A stretch of DNA of 64,000 nucleotides. Source: Falciphora oryzae (Eukaryota > Ascomycota > Sordariomycetes > Magnaporthales > Magnaporthaceae). The notes under the pieces are model-generated. The model did no database searches. It was not told the DNA's origin and worked only from the letters and a program-made list of their open reading frames with translations. The DNA lies in assembly GCA_000733355.1 (NCBI GenBank), contig JNVV01000057.1, positions 124,001-188,000 on the forward strand, in the 5' to 3' direction. The position numbers and the translations under genes were made by a program. Of this stretch, positions 10,759 through 20,894 are shown one piece after another. Every line of letters starts with the position of its first letter. The stretch's first letter is position 1.

Positions 10759-11776
10759 GGCGCGATGTTGACATGTTGCTAGCTGAGCTCGTGCTCGCGG
10801 CTGGACGAGTTGGGGACGGAGAAAACGACGATGTAGAATACAGATATGCTGGGGAAAACAGCCAGCTTCCGGTCTGTGGCCTGTTGAGTTTGCTCATGTG
10901 CGCGGTAGACAGAGTTTCGCCTGCCGGAGCTGGGATGGACCTGGATTTTGCCGCAAGTCCAGGCGAAGCTTGAGCCGTTGCCCGCTGCCGAGCCGGCAGT
11001 GAAAATCCCGGCACCTCGTGGCTGACTGGCCGCGTATAACTCGCAGCAGGCATGTCCCTGCAGATCTGTGCCATAGCTTCTGTGGCCGCGGTGCTCAGGT
11101 GCTCTTCCTTCACCGCCCAGCTGTGGGGGTGGCTTCTCGGTGCCAGTTGCTAAGTGGCTATTAGTGTCTTTTTGGGAGCGCACTGATAGATTCAATTCTA
11201 GCAAAGAGCAAGGACAGCCCATCGTGTCCCTGGCTTCTATCATCCCCTAACCAGATTACCATCCAACCATAAAACATAGGAAAGCTGGAAACTGGTAAAT
11301 AGGAATCTGGAAAAAACAAACATCATAATACTGGGCTAGAATTTTAACTATGCATAGGGAGTAAAAGTCAAAAGTTTGGCTCTTTCGGGATATTTGATCG
11401 GGCTTCGAAGCACTCTCATTTGCAGATGTGAACCAAACGAACAGTGGAATGAGGCTAAAAAGTTGGGCTGGTGAGGACGAACAGCCCGATGACCCCTGCC
11501 AGGAGCTGCCATTCTGCCCTAAAAAGGGCACTTGGAGACTGGAAGGCAACTGCCAAGCGGGGAACGGCAGAAAAGAGATTTCATTGCAGTGAAGACAGAA
11601 GTGCCACAAGTGCAAAATCAGAGAAAGCACCTGTACTCTTGGCCAACTCCAACCATCTGCAACCGCTCCCACCACCACTCCCACCACTGCCACCATCACC
11701 GCCATCGCCATCATCATCACTACCACGCCACCACCAAGCCCGCTCCTCCCACTCCTCCAACTCCTCCCACTGCAAG
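10759..11776. other. Divergent intergenic region
   Basis: Promoters for the rhodopsin-domain gene (minus) and the SIM-repeat gene (plus). The last 110 bases before 11777 are CCACCACTCC-rich leader sequence. An in-frame ATG at 11471 would extend the downstream protein by 102 residues of low-complexity sequence; I take that as untranslated leader. Confidence 0.45.
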
Positions 11777-12559
11777 ATGGACCGCACCCCCATCTCCAGC
11801 CCCGCTGCCCGCCGTGCTCCTTCGGGAGACAACTCGCACCACGACTCAAGGTCGCCCTCGGTCATCGAGGTCAGAAGCCAGAGCCGGGTGGCCGTCATCG
11901 ACCTGGCCAACTCCAAATCACCTTCGGTAGAGCTGCTCGCCGCCAACCCAGCCCCCTCCATCGGAGTCATCGACGCCGGCAAGGACAAGTCGCCGTCGGT
12001 CATCGAGGCCAGGCAATCAGCAATCGTCATCGACCTCCGCGACTCCTCCTCCCCCAAAGCCGAGATGTCTTCCAAGCCAACCTCGCGCACCCTCGAGGTG
12101 GTCCTCGTCAACCCGCGCCAGGAGGGCGTGGCCGCCGAGTCCCAGAAGCTGACCTGGAAGGAGAACGCCGACGGCTCCGTCACCGTCGAGGCCAAGGCCA
12201 CCTTTGCCGCGGGCACCATGCTCATCAAGTCCTCGGGCGCGCACGTCACGCTCAGCGTCAAGACGGAGCACAGTGCCACCTCGGTAGCCGAGGAGAAGGA
12301 CACCAGCAGAGGCCGCAAGCGCTCCGCCTCTGTCGATGCCGCCGGCGACGCCAGCCGCCGCAAGACCACACCCGCCACTGGCGAGGCCGAGCGGGCTCCC
12401 TCGGTCACCAACCACACCACCGCCGAGGCCGAGCGCGCTCCCTCGGTGACAAGAGCGCCTGCTCCCTCGGTCACCCGCGCGCCTGCCCAGCCCATCTTTC
12501 CGCCCTCGCATCCTTGGGCCAAGCTCGCGGCCCGCAACCCTACCTCACGCAGCACTTGA
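11777..12559 (+). CDS. Hypothetical protein with repeated SUMO-interacting-like motifs
   Basis: Single-exon ORF of 260 residues starting MDRTPISSPAARR. I do not recognise a family. The first 90 residues contain a degenerate repeat in which a hydrophobic core is followed by acidic/Ser residues and SPS: VAVIDLANSKSPS, IGVIDAGKDKSPS, and AIVIDLRDSSSPK, each preceded by SPSVIE or SPSVE. The VIDL-acid-Ser pattern is the textbook form of a SUMO-interacting motif, so SUMO binding is a reasonable inference. The middle (about residues 135-175) is a compact predicted beta region (SVTVEAKATFAAGTMLIKSS). The C-terminal third carries a basic patch (RGRKRS, nuclear-localisation-like) and repeats of ERAPSVT and APSVTRAP. 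No signal peptide or membrane segment. It is probably nuclear (inference). Confidence 0.7.
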   Translation: MDRTPISSPAARRAPSGDNSHHDSRSPSVIEVRSQSRVAVIDLANSKSPSVELLAANPAPSIGVIDAGKDKSPSVIEARQSAIVIDLRDSSSPKAEMSSKPTSRTLEVVLVNPRQEGVAAESQKLTWKENADGSVTVEAKATFAAGTMLIKSSGAHVTLSVKTEHSATSVAEEKDTSRGRKRSASVDAAGDASRRKTTPATGEAERAPSVTNHTTAEAERAPSVTRAPAPSVTRAPAQPIFPPSHPWAKLAARNPTSRST

Positions 12560-12691
12560 GCCGTAAGTTTGGTCTTGCAATCATTGACATTCATATGCTA
12601 ACTCAAGCTACAGATGGACTGAACACAATAATCTGGTGGTCCTTACAATCTGGGTGGAATGTGGACAGTCGGAAGAGAGAGATGGAGAGAC

Positions 12692-12782
12692 ATGGCAAGA
12701 TCGCCCTAGAAGACAGACATAGAAGGAATGGCGAGGTCGCCTGGAAGATAGACATAGACGGAATGGCAGAGGTTGCCCTACA
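12692..12782 (+). repeat. 35-36 bp tandem repeat, 2.5 copies
   Basis: Units begin ATGGC at 12692, 12728 and 12763, with the shared core GAAGAYAGACATAGAMGGA. This lies 130 bp downstream of the SIM-repeat gene. Confidence 0.75.
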
Positions 12783-13740
12783 CGCAAGCTAGAAATAAAC
12801 TCTTGTGAAGCTTGAATTCGTTTTTTTGATTACGTGATGTCTCTGGCCTGTCGTCATGTCCAAGCAACGTTCCGGCACAAGATTCCCCTCCTCGCTTCGA
12901 GGAAAGCCAAAATAGACCGCTGTCCATCTCTGCCAGGCGCCATCCGAGCTGTCTACCAAGGTCCAAAGACCAAATTCTTGTTTCTCTGGAAGTTTCAAGC
13001 ACAAGCCACCATCCGTGATCAAATTGGCAAGATGCCGTTGATCGAGGCTGGAGAAGTCGGTCTTTTGGCCCCGTCTACGTCGCGTCTTCACCATGCCAAA
13101 TAACTATAAAGCCCGAAGCCTGGCTCGTCTCGCGCTGGAAATTTGTTCTCAACAACGATGACTAGCTTTGCACGAAATCCAAGTGTCTCAACATCAGACG
13201 GGACACGACAAGAAGTGCTCAAACAGAAAACACCCTGAATAACTGGAGGAAGCCTCGAAAGGTCTACAAGGCTGTCGTGGCCGCAAGGCTCCTCCCCAGG
13301 TCGCTCCTAGTCTCTCTACCACTCACACGCTCAAATCTGGTGTTGCTGCTCTCCGGCCTCTTGGACCTCGTATCCTCGCTCTCGGACTCCTTTTCTCTCT
13401 CTCGGCATAGTCTCTGAATCACCCTGCTAGCTAGGCCTGGCCGGATTCTCCAGGTTAGCTCTCGATCACACAAGACACTGGCAGATGGAAGTGATTTGGT
13501 TTCTTCCCAACAGGTGGAAGGATTTGTGGGCTAGTTCGTACCTGCTGGCTTTCCTGGGCCAAGTCGAGCGGGGCCTCTTGTCCTGGCTGGGATATGGCTT
13601 GCTCCGAGGGTGATGGATTGTTCTGTGCAGAACCTTGTGGCCGGTTCTGTGGAGTGGAGAACATTCTATCCGAGCGTCTTTGGATGGTGTCTTTCTACCG
13701 TTTCGTAGAGGGGCTGTTAAGGCTGCTGTTGGGCTGGGCG

Positions 13741-14082
13741 CTAGCTCTGGATTTCCATGTCACCGAGTCCGAGGTCGCTGACGGTCGAGTTCGTAGTCTC
13801 GGTTCCCACCGTCTGGCCCGTGTAGAAGCTCGGGTCTGACATGGGCGGTGGGACCTCGCCGATATCGTATATGCCACCGCTCTTGTTGTTCAAGCCGTCG
13901 GCCCAGAGTGCAGGAAGTATTGCAAAGTAGAGGGTACGCAGCGGGCCTAGAAGATTGATCTGTATCTCTGAAGATCCGGTGCAAGGTAGCCCGGAGCTGC
14001 CGTTCAGCCCAAGGGGCACGTGGGACGAGATACTGAAATGGTGCTGATTTGGATATTTCTCGTCTGAGCTGGAGATTCCCAT
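13741..14082 (-). CDS. Possible hypothetical protein or gene fragment
   Basis: Open frame of 113 codons with balanced amino-acid use (SSEIQINLLGPLRTLYF, ALWADGLNNKSGGIYDIGEV). The frame stays open upstream of the ATG at 14082 to about 14128, where a CTTAG acceptor-like site occurs, so this may be an internal exon of a larger gene or a relic. I recognise no domain and no start with a good context. Confidence 0.25.
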   Translation of the reverse strand: MGISSSDEKYPNQHHFSISSHVPLGLNGSSGLPCTGSSEIQINLLGPLRTLYFAILPALWADGLNNKSGGIYDIGEVPPPMSDPSFYTGQTVGTETTNSTVSDLGLGDMEIQS

Positions 14083-14491
14083 ATACCTACCGACATCGAT
14101 CCCGCGGGATGCACAAGACAGAGTCTAAGATTTGTCAGTTTCTAGGACCGCCGTAATGATCAATAGGGACAGTCGGGGGTGGCAGCATCTTAGCATCCCC
14201 GCCTGGGGCCGTTCTTGTTTGGTAGGATGATGTTTCGAGGTGGGCATGGCTCGGGCGTCTGCCCCAATGGTAGCTGGTGCCGGGTTGTGCTTGCCAGCTG
14301 GAGGGACCCCCGCCAGGAAGCTGCTGGCCATTGAGGGCTTAAACTTACCAGGGGCCCCGCCATCGAAGTTGCCGGCACCAGGGCCATGCATGGGACACGT
14401 GACTGGAGTTTGGCATCTCTGGGCTACGTATGATCTGATATCTGGCATCACATTACAAGCTACAAGGTATGAACCTGGATTTTAGACTGAG

Positions 14492-16687
14492 CTATACACT
14501 GACATTTGCCCCAGCTAGCTCCCGAATAAACCGATCGGCCTCGGCCACGATACGCACGCTCTGCTCGACGCTCGGCGAGGCGGGATCCCCCGCAACAATC
14601 TGCCAGTCACGAAAAAGACGGCCAAGATGCTCCCCGCAGGCCAAGACATCAGGCTGGCCATGGACCGCCTCCAGCAGCAGACCCTTGAGCGACGGCGTGC
14701 GGCAGGCGGCCAGCAGCAGACACATGGCGCCGGCCATGCTAAGAGCGCAGATCCACGTGTCGACCAGCACCGTGTGGCGGAAGCCGCGGAGGTTGAGCAT
14801 GTGCAAGAGGCAGGCATCCAGACAAGCACGTGTGCTGCGCAGAGCGGCAGTATCAGGCCCGGCATCCCCACCTTCCAGCTTGGACGCGTCACTAACACCA
14901 CTGAGCATCCACATCAGATAGGGCCGGTATATGACGCTGCGGCAGGTCAAATACCTCTGCCGGAGGAAGCCGCCGTGCTCCGAGGCGCAGGGGCACGCGT
15001 CGGTGGTAAAAGCAAAGGCCACGGGCAGGACGTCGCGCCACTCCTCGAGCTGGTGGTCGAGCTCGGCGACGACAAAAGGGAAGCGGGCCGGGTCGAGCGA
15101 GGCGCCGGTGCCGCGGGCGTAGAGCAGCTGGTGGACGCGGTTGAGCAGGCGGCGCATGGATATGCAGGCCAGGAAGTAGAGGGACGACTGCTCCTCGGCC
15201 TGCTCGGTCCGGTGCGTACCGTACCCTGGGCCGGGGAGGGGGACGGAGGACTCGATGCGGGCGATGCCTGACTGCGGGAGGCCCGAGAGCTCGGCGAGAT
15301 AGTCGCTACGGCTGCGGTCAGCTATGCGGAAGTGGGAGGCTAGGAGTACATAGAGAAACACGTGACGCACCTCTCGAGGATGTAGCAAGACCAAAAGATG
15401 CGGCGGATTCGCTCCTGGTCGGCGCTGTCCCCGCTGTCGGACTGATACGAGAGCAGAAGCAGACAGCGCGTCGAGGCCGCGTTGATGTACTCCCATGCCT
15501 GCAGTGGCCTGCGGAGAAAGGCAAAGTAGAGACTGGTCTTGTCAGTGTGGCCCGTTTGGACAAGCACGCAGACGACGGCTTACCCGACAAGAAACAGACA
15601 GTGGGTGGCCGTCGAGCCGACAACGGCATGCACCACATGCAGCCGCTTCAGCACGTTGTCGAAGAACAGATCGCCCATCCTCCGCCTCGCTCGCCGGAAG
15701 CGCATCTCCTCCTCGGACAGCGGCTCGCCCGTCAGCCCGCCCACCACCTGGCTGGCGCAGCCCAGGGCCATGACGAGGTATGCCAGACACATGTCGACGC
15801 CGTCGTCCGGGCTGGCCACGTCGTCTGCGGCCGGGTCGTCAGCCGCCGACACGAGCACCTTCCTGTACTTCTCGAGCTGCTCGAGCGACGTGGTCGGGTA
15901 CCAGAAGTTGACGGCGGCCTGGAAGGCGGACAGGACGCCGTCGACGTCGTCCGGGGCGACGCAGGGCAGCATGCTGGTTGCGCGGCCTCTTAGCGGCGGG
16001 CGGTGCTGCTCGAGGGGGAAGATGGGCACGTAGTTCTGGCGAAGCGACGGGAACATGTCCAGGTGCGGCCACTGCAGGATGGACTCGGTGGTGGAGGTAT
16101 GCATCGAGTCCAGGACCGCGTTCTCAAGGCTGTTGGGGTTGTGCGGCTCACTCGCCGGCGTCGGCTGCTGCATGCTGGGCGGGGAGGGGCCCGGGTGGAC
16201 GGGGTGTATCTCGGCCAGGGGCGAGCCGGAGAAGCTGCTGCTCCGGCCGCCGACGGACCCGGCGACAGGTATCGGACGGGTTGTGCTCAGGGGCATCGAG
16301 GCCTGGACGGTTAGCAGTGACACGCCCGCCGCAGCTGATATCTGACGCCTACCATGGTTGCGTTCATCTCGTGGAGGAAGCGCTCGACGCGCAGGACGCC
16401 CTCGAGGATCAGGTCACTCTTGCCTCTCCTTTGCCAGGTCAGGACTTGGACGACGAATAGCGTCAAGACTCGGCCACTCACGAGTTCGCCTCGGAGCCGT
16501 ATGTGCAGTCGCAGTCGGCGCCGGCGCAGGCTGCACACGGCGTGTTGCCATCGCAGCGGATTTTGCGGCCGCGGCAGTTGTCGCACTGCCAGTCTAGCTG
16601 TTAGCACAGCACAGAACCCGCTAACAAATGCAGATCACTCACCGCGTGGGACACCCTCAGCCGCTTGCGGGCCGGCTCCGAATCCAT
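14492..16687 (-). CDS. Zn2Cys6 fungal transcription factor
   Basis: Nuclear DNA-binding regulator. Six exons: 16687-16643, 16585-16482, 16416-16353, 16302-15584, 15532-15371 and 15305-14492, giving 635 residues. All introns are 49-66 bp, have GT...AG ends and keep frame. The first exon MDSEPARKRLRVSHA leads into the binuclear zinc cluster (C-x2-C-x6-C-x5-C-x2-C-x6-C, CDNCRGRKIRC...CAACAGADCDC, residues about 16-42). A short coiled segment follows (ILEGVLRVERFLHEM). The C-terminal half is the fungal-specific transcription-factor domain, with landmarks FYPTT-like WYPTTSLEQL, RRPLQAWEYINAA, IFWSCYILES and DYLAELSGLP. Target genes are unknown; no obvious metabolic cluster surrounds it. The assembly is strongly supported by family conservation across each junction. 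Confidence 0.9.
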
Positions 16688-18393
16688 GATCTCTGATACT
16701 ACGGCGACTTGGACATCCAGCCCGACTGCCCGGGTCTGCTCGGCGCTCTCCGGGCTGAAAGGAGCTGAAACTGGAGAGCGATGGGACTGGTGCAGCGTGA
16801 AATTTGTATGGAGACATCACCACCGCGGGGAAATACAGGGCCCACAGCGGACGCGACTAACCCATATAGGCAGCTGGCAGCGTTCTCGCCATATTTGACA
16901 ACCGGACCGAGGTCCCAAAGCACATGGTTCTTGGCTTGCCTGCTCGATGAATGTTGGAGCAGTTGGGCGCCACATCGTAGTGGCGGGTGCAGACACACAA
17001 CTGGTTCAAGTGGATGATCGCGTGGGATCGGCTCCGTCATCAGGCTCCTGCCAGTGGGCGAATCACGATAGCAAGCATGCTGGCTGGAGCTGCTGACATC
17101 AGGCTGGGTGCGGCCGTCACGATGCGATTGGATAGAAGTCGGCAGAGCACACGATCTTGCACAGTCACCCGGAGGGGGCGAACAATCCTCTTCGTCTGGC
17201 ATTAGGTTCGACAGCATCCGGCTCAGCACCTTGTTTATTCTCCTTCTGGTAGCATCAACAAACTTCGAGAAACCGCCAGCCGAGACAAAGCTTGGGATGT
17301 CCGACATTTATACCAGAGCATGGCCGGTCTGGACGTTTCAGCCCTACGGATCGTGGTGATGATGCCAGCCAGGGATGCAGGATCAGTGGCCTTGTTTTAC
17401 TGAAGAATTCCCCAGATGAAAAACGGTCTGGCCAGCGTTCCAGAGCACAAAAACCATGGGGCACTGCCCGTGGGGGCTAAATTTAGCCGGCCCACCCATC
17501 GCACACCATTGGGCCCAGGCCGAGCTGCGGCCTGATGCAGCCAGCAAGCGCTGCGCTAGCCCTGCAAGGGAGAGGAGTGCAGCAGCGGCTGTGGCTGAGG
17601 AAGAGGCCGCAGCCCGGAATGTTGCCCAACAGCGATTCTTTCTCTGGTGTGTGCGGTGGAGTTAACCAAGGTGCTAAGTTGGCCACAGTAAGATGGAGGA
17701 GCCACGCTGCGAGGGACATCCTGTGAGCTGGCCGCCGGGCCGCGTCTGCGCTGGCCACGGACCGCAAGCCCAGGCTGGCAGCCCAAGAGATCCGTCGAAA
17801 TAGACCTCGCGGCTGGGGGGCTGTTCCCAGTCAGGTCGGCCAGAGCATCGGCCATTGCAGCAGCCGCGAGGCAAAGCACTGCCGTGAGAGCGCAATATAA
17901 CAAGCGTGCCGCCCCGCTGCCCGCCTTTTGCGGCCAACGCGCATCCATTATTACCTTCCGCCTGTAGCCAGAATACCTAATTTCCCGCGCCGCACACTTC
18001 TGCCGGCTCCCGCGGTGCTACCCTGTGTTGTGCTTGTGCTCTTTTCGGTGTTGCTCCTGGCGAATCTCCCGGAAAAAGCCACCACCTACGACATCTGCAG
18101 CCGCTGCAAGCCTTCGCAAGCACCGTCTGACAGCCAAGCCTGCGCGGGAACCAACTGCACCGCCCGAAATCGCGCCATTCCGTCACTCTGCGCCGAAGAC
18201 CCCGGTCTGATCCTGCGCTGCGCCCTCGTCTGTCCTGCCTTTACATAGCTCTGGAATCTGCATCCGCCTTTCTTCCCTTTTCCCAGAAATTCAATTGCAG
18301 CGTAGCGCACAAAAAGAAAACAGCCGGCCACGGTGCTCTGGCCGACTCATCAAACATATCAAACACGAGAGCACGCCAAGCGACACTACCACA
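16688..18393. other. Long divergent intergenic region
   Basis: No confident gene. It separates the Zn2Cys6 regulator (minus) from the Cys-rich membrane protein (plus). A signal-peptide-like minus-strand ORF at 17556-17948 is listed separately with low confidence. Confidence 0.4.
17556..17948 (-). CDS. Doubtful ORF with signal-peptide-like start
   Basis: 130 codons beginning MDARWPQ with a hydrophobic stretch LLYCALTAVLCLAAAAMA, then Pro/Ser/Arg-rich sequence without recognisable domains. It may be chance; there is no splice or promoter support. Confidence 0.15.
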   Translation of the reverse strand: MDARWPQKAGSGAARLLYCALTAVLCLAAAAMADALADLTGNSPPAARSISTDLLGCQPGLAVRGQRRRGPAASSQDVPRSVAPPSYCGQLSTLVNSTAHTRERIAVGQHSGLRPLPQPQPLLHSSPLQG

Positions 18394-19503
18394 ATGACGC
18401 TCACCATCAAAAAGCTGGAAACGTCCTGCCCCAGCGGCGGCCGCTTCTACGTCTGCGAGAAGGGACCCAAAAAGTTCCTGGGGTGCTGCACCATAGACCC
18501 CTGCGCCCGGGGCGGCGACTGCCCCAAGGGCAACCTCACCACCACCACCTTCAGCGCCGACCTGTTCGAGGAGATCCCGCCCCAGGACTGCATCGGCGCG
18601 TCGGGGAGCAAGAGCTGGTTCACCTGCAAGGCGAACAGCCCGCCGTTTATGGGCTGCTGCAGCGACAACCCGTGCCAGTCCAAGCCGCCCGGCTGCCCGG
18701 CCAGCAAGCTGATCCCCGCGCGCCTGAGCGACAACCAGACCAACGCCGCCGTCTTCCTGTCGGCCTCGTCGACCCCGTCGCCCACAGGGACTCCGACCCC
18801 GCCGCCCCAGCCCGCCTCGTCAGGCCTGCACCCGGGCGCCATCGCGGGCATCGTCGTCGGCAGTTTACTCGTTATCGGCCTGGTCCTGGGGCTGCTGTTT
18901 TGGAAGCGCAGGCGCAACCGCGGCCGCGAGTCGCACATCATCGCCGAGTTCCCCGCCAAGTACATCCCCGCCGCCCTGCCCGACATGGGCCAGCAGCAGG
19001 CGAAAGACCTCGACTCGTCCCAGAGGAGTGCGTACAGCCCCGGACCCTACTCCCCGGACGCTGTGGCCAAGCCCCGCGCGTCCGTGGCGTCGTCGTCCTC
19101 GTCGACGCGCAGGGCCGAGGAAGGTGGTCAGAGTAGCTCACCGTGGAGGCCCACGTTTCCAGATTCCCTCGCCAGCACTGCCGCCACGTCTTCGGGCCTC
19201 CTGCCCGCCCACCAGCGCGTCAGCATGCTGAGCTCGCATGCTGGCGACTCGCACGGTCAGTACGCGAGGGTCTCGGCCCTCTCCGACGACCACTCGCCCG
19301 AGCCGTCGCCGCGGTTCGAGCCCATCCCCGAGGGCGCCTCCTCGCCGCGGTTCGAGGACCCGGACAGCGTGGCCGCCGTGTCGCAGCCGAAGCAAAGATA
19401 CCACACGCTGGGCGGGCGGCCGTTCTCTGAGCTGCCTGGTTCAGAGGCCCCTCCCGAGGCGATGCAGCAAAATCCAAACTGGAGGCCGTACAGGCCGGTC
19501 TAG
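18394..19503 (+). CDS. Cys-rich single-pass membrane protein
   Basis: 369 residues, one exon, ATG at 18394 in the context CACAATGAC. The N-terminal half has two related Cys-rich modules: one with FYVCEKGPKKFLGCC and DPC...GDCP, and one with WFTCKANSPPFMGCC and NPC...PGCP. Each follows the pattern C...GCC..(D/N)PC...CP. After a Ser/Thr/Pro linker comes one membrane segment (about residues 148-172, AIAGIVVGSLLVIGLVLGLL), then the basic stop-transfer WKRRRNRGR and a long Ser/Pro-rich tail. No cleavable signal peptide is present, so it would be a signal-anchor (type III) protein with the Cys modules outside (inference). The layout resembles fungal cell-surface sensor or adhesin-like proteins, but the module is not one I can name. 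An in-frame start at 18295 is less likely. Confidence 0.82.
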   Translation: MTLTIKKLETSCPSGGRFYVCEKGPKKFLGCCTIDPCARGGDCPKGNLTTTTFSADLFEEIPPQDCIGASGSKSWFTCKANSPPFMGCCSDNPCQSKPPGCPASKLIPARLSDNQTNAAVFLSASSTPSPTGTPTPPPQPASSGLHPGAIAGIVVGSLLVIGLVLGLLFWKRRRNRGRESHIIAEFPAKYIPAALPDMGQQQAKDLDSSQRSAYSPGPYSPDAVAKPRASVASSSSSTRRAEEGGQSSSPWRPTFPDSLASTAATSSGLLPAHQRVSMLSSHAGDSHGQYARVSALSDDHSPEPSPRFEPIPEGASSPRFEDPDSVAAVSQPKQRYHTLGGRPFSELPGSEAPPEAMQQNPNWRPYRPV

Positions 19504-19881
19504 GGAAGTTCAGTTCGTCTATTTCTCTATTTCTTTATCTCCTTTGTGTTCAGCATGGAGTTTGGTTTTGCCTGGTGTCTGCCGGCCTAGTGTTTACAAT
19601 GCAAATAGTAATGGTTTTCTGATTCCAAGTTTTGGTCCGTGTCAGCTCGGTGATGCATGGACATGAGGGTTACTGATCGGTGGCGTACAGCGAGTGAGCC
19701 CGGTGTGGTTTCGCTGGGAGACAGCACTGACGGCACGCACATCACTCACAAGTCGGGATCGGAGTTATTGCGTGCTACGCGGACGGGGTTTCACTGTTCT
19801 ACGCGAACTATATATATAATTACAGCTCCCAGGAGAAGCCAATGCCACAAACCAAGAAAGCTGTACAAGCACGACCTCAAA
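19504..19881. promoter_or_regulatory. Promoter of the acetyltransferase gene, with TATA box
   Basis: A clear TATATATATAAT sequence at about 19810-19821 lies roughly 65 bp before the ATG at 19882. Nothing else is recognised between the two plus-strand genes. Confidence 0.6.
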
Positions 19882-20736
19882 ATGGCCCCAGACGCACGCA
19901 GGCTTCCGGGCCGCATCAGGCTCGCCCAACACCGAGACCTGGACGCCATCACCGGCCTGTATATGGAGCAGGCGACTCTGGTCCCGGACGTTCGTTGGCG
20001 CTATCCGCACTGGGAGAAGACCGACGCCTGCTTCGGCGCCTTCCACAAGGCGCTCTACAACGGGTTCGAGCGGACGGTCCAGAACCACGAAACCCCCAAC
20101 AGCACCCGCTGGATTGCCGTGTACGAGAACGAGCTCGGCGTCGTGACGGGCCTCGTCAGCTGGCACGCCGTCCACCGCAGCCTCAACGGGGGCAACCTGC
20201 CGAAGGAGCGGTTCACGGTCCGCATCAGCCACGGCGATATGGTCCAGATCCGGAACCAGGCCCGGCTGAACGCGCCCGCGCTCGACGGGCAGGAGGGCGT
20301 GTACTACGACGAGTTCCGCAACAACGTCATGGACCTTTTTCATGCCAGGTCGTCGAGCGAGTTGCTGGGGAGACGCCCCAGGAACGGCGCGCAGAACGGC
20401 GTCGTGTCTATAGAGATGGTCTGCGTCGCGCAGGAGCACAAAAAGACGGGCGTCGGTGCTGAGCTTGTTGCATATGCGATAGGCGGGGCGCGAAAGAGCG
20501 AGTACTACGTCAAGATGGAGGTCAGCGACCCCGGCATCCACGGTTGGCTGAGGAAGCTTGGTTTCAAGCAGTTCTCGAGCACCACCGAGATCGCGCCGGG
20601 CGTGCATGATGGGGTGAACAGAAGGGATACGCTCCTGGTGGAAGTGTGGGGACTGCTTCCGTGGCAGAGAGTGCAGGTCAAGAGCGGCGGTCAGTGGCAG
20701 GACCAGCCAGATAGCGAGCGGGCTGCTGCGTTTTAA
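19882..20736 (+). CDS. GNAT-family N-acetyltransferase
   Basis: 284 residues in one exon. Predicted to transfer acetyl from acetyl-CoA to an unknown small molecule or amine. The central-C-terminal region has the GNAT core: strand SIEMVCVAQEHKKTGVGAEL (about residues 176-195), with the pyrophosphate-binding loop in the K-K-T-G-V-G position, then the helix-strand YYVKMEVSDPGIHGWLRKLGFKQF typical of motif B. The N-terminal part begins IRLAQHRDLDAITGLY, a usual GNAT opening. The ATG at 19882 is chosen because it starts the conserved region and follows a TATA box by about 65 bp. An upstream in-frame ATG at 19657 would add 75 low-quality residues across the TATA. Convergent with the MetE-like gene, 158 bp apart. 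Confidence 0.85.
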   Translation: MAPDARRLPGRIRLAQHRDLDAITGLYMEQATLVPDVRWRYPHWEKTDACFGAFHKALYNGFERTVQNHETPNSTRWIAVYENELGVVTGLVSWHAVHRSLNGGNLPKERFTVRISHGDMVQIRNQARLNAPALDGQEGVYYDEFRNNVMDLFHARSSSELLGRRPRNGAQNGVVSIEMVCVAQEHKKTGVGAELVAYAIGGARKSEYYVKMEVSDPGIHGWLRKLGFKQFSSTTEIAPGVHDGVNRRDTLLVEVWGLLPWQRVQVKSGGQWQDQPDSERAAAF

Positions 20737-20894
20737 GCAGGGTTTGTGCATTCCGAGGGCTTGACGTACTCATATAGCATCCCTTCCGTTAAACAATAAA
20801 ATCATTACACGCATAACCGTACCCAGGAAGTTGATTCCAGAAATAATATGTTGAAAACCGACCGCTTGTCCGACCCAATGCAATACCAAGAAAA

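Larger units (their letters stand above)
12560..14491. other. Long region without a confident gene
   Basis: Holds a short tandem repeat (12692-12782) and several ORFs of 65-113 codons on both strands, none with a recognisable domain. The best of them is listed separately at 13741-14082. Confidence 0.4.

Noticed and set aside
11471..11776. Longer start for the SIM-repeat protein
   Set aside because: The added 102 residues are His/Pro/Ser-rich low complexity from a CCACC-rich leader.
12789..13094. 101-codon minus-strand ORF
   Set aside because: No domain, no splice or promoter support, and an overlapping plus-strand ORF of similar quality.
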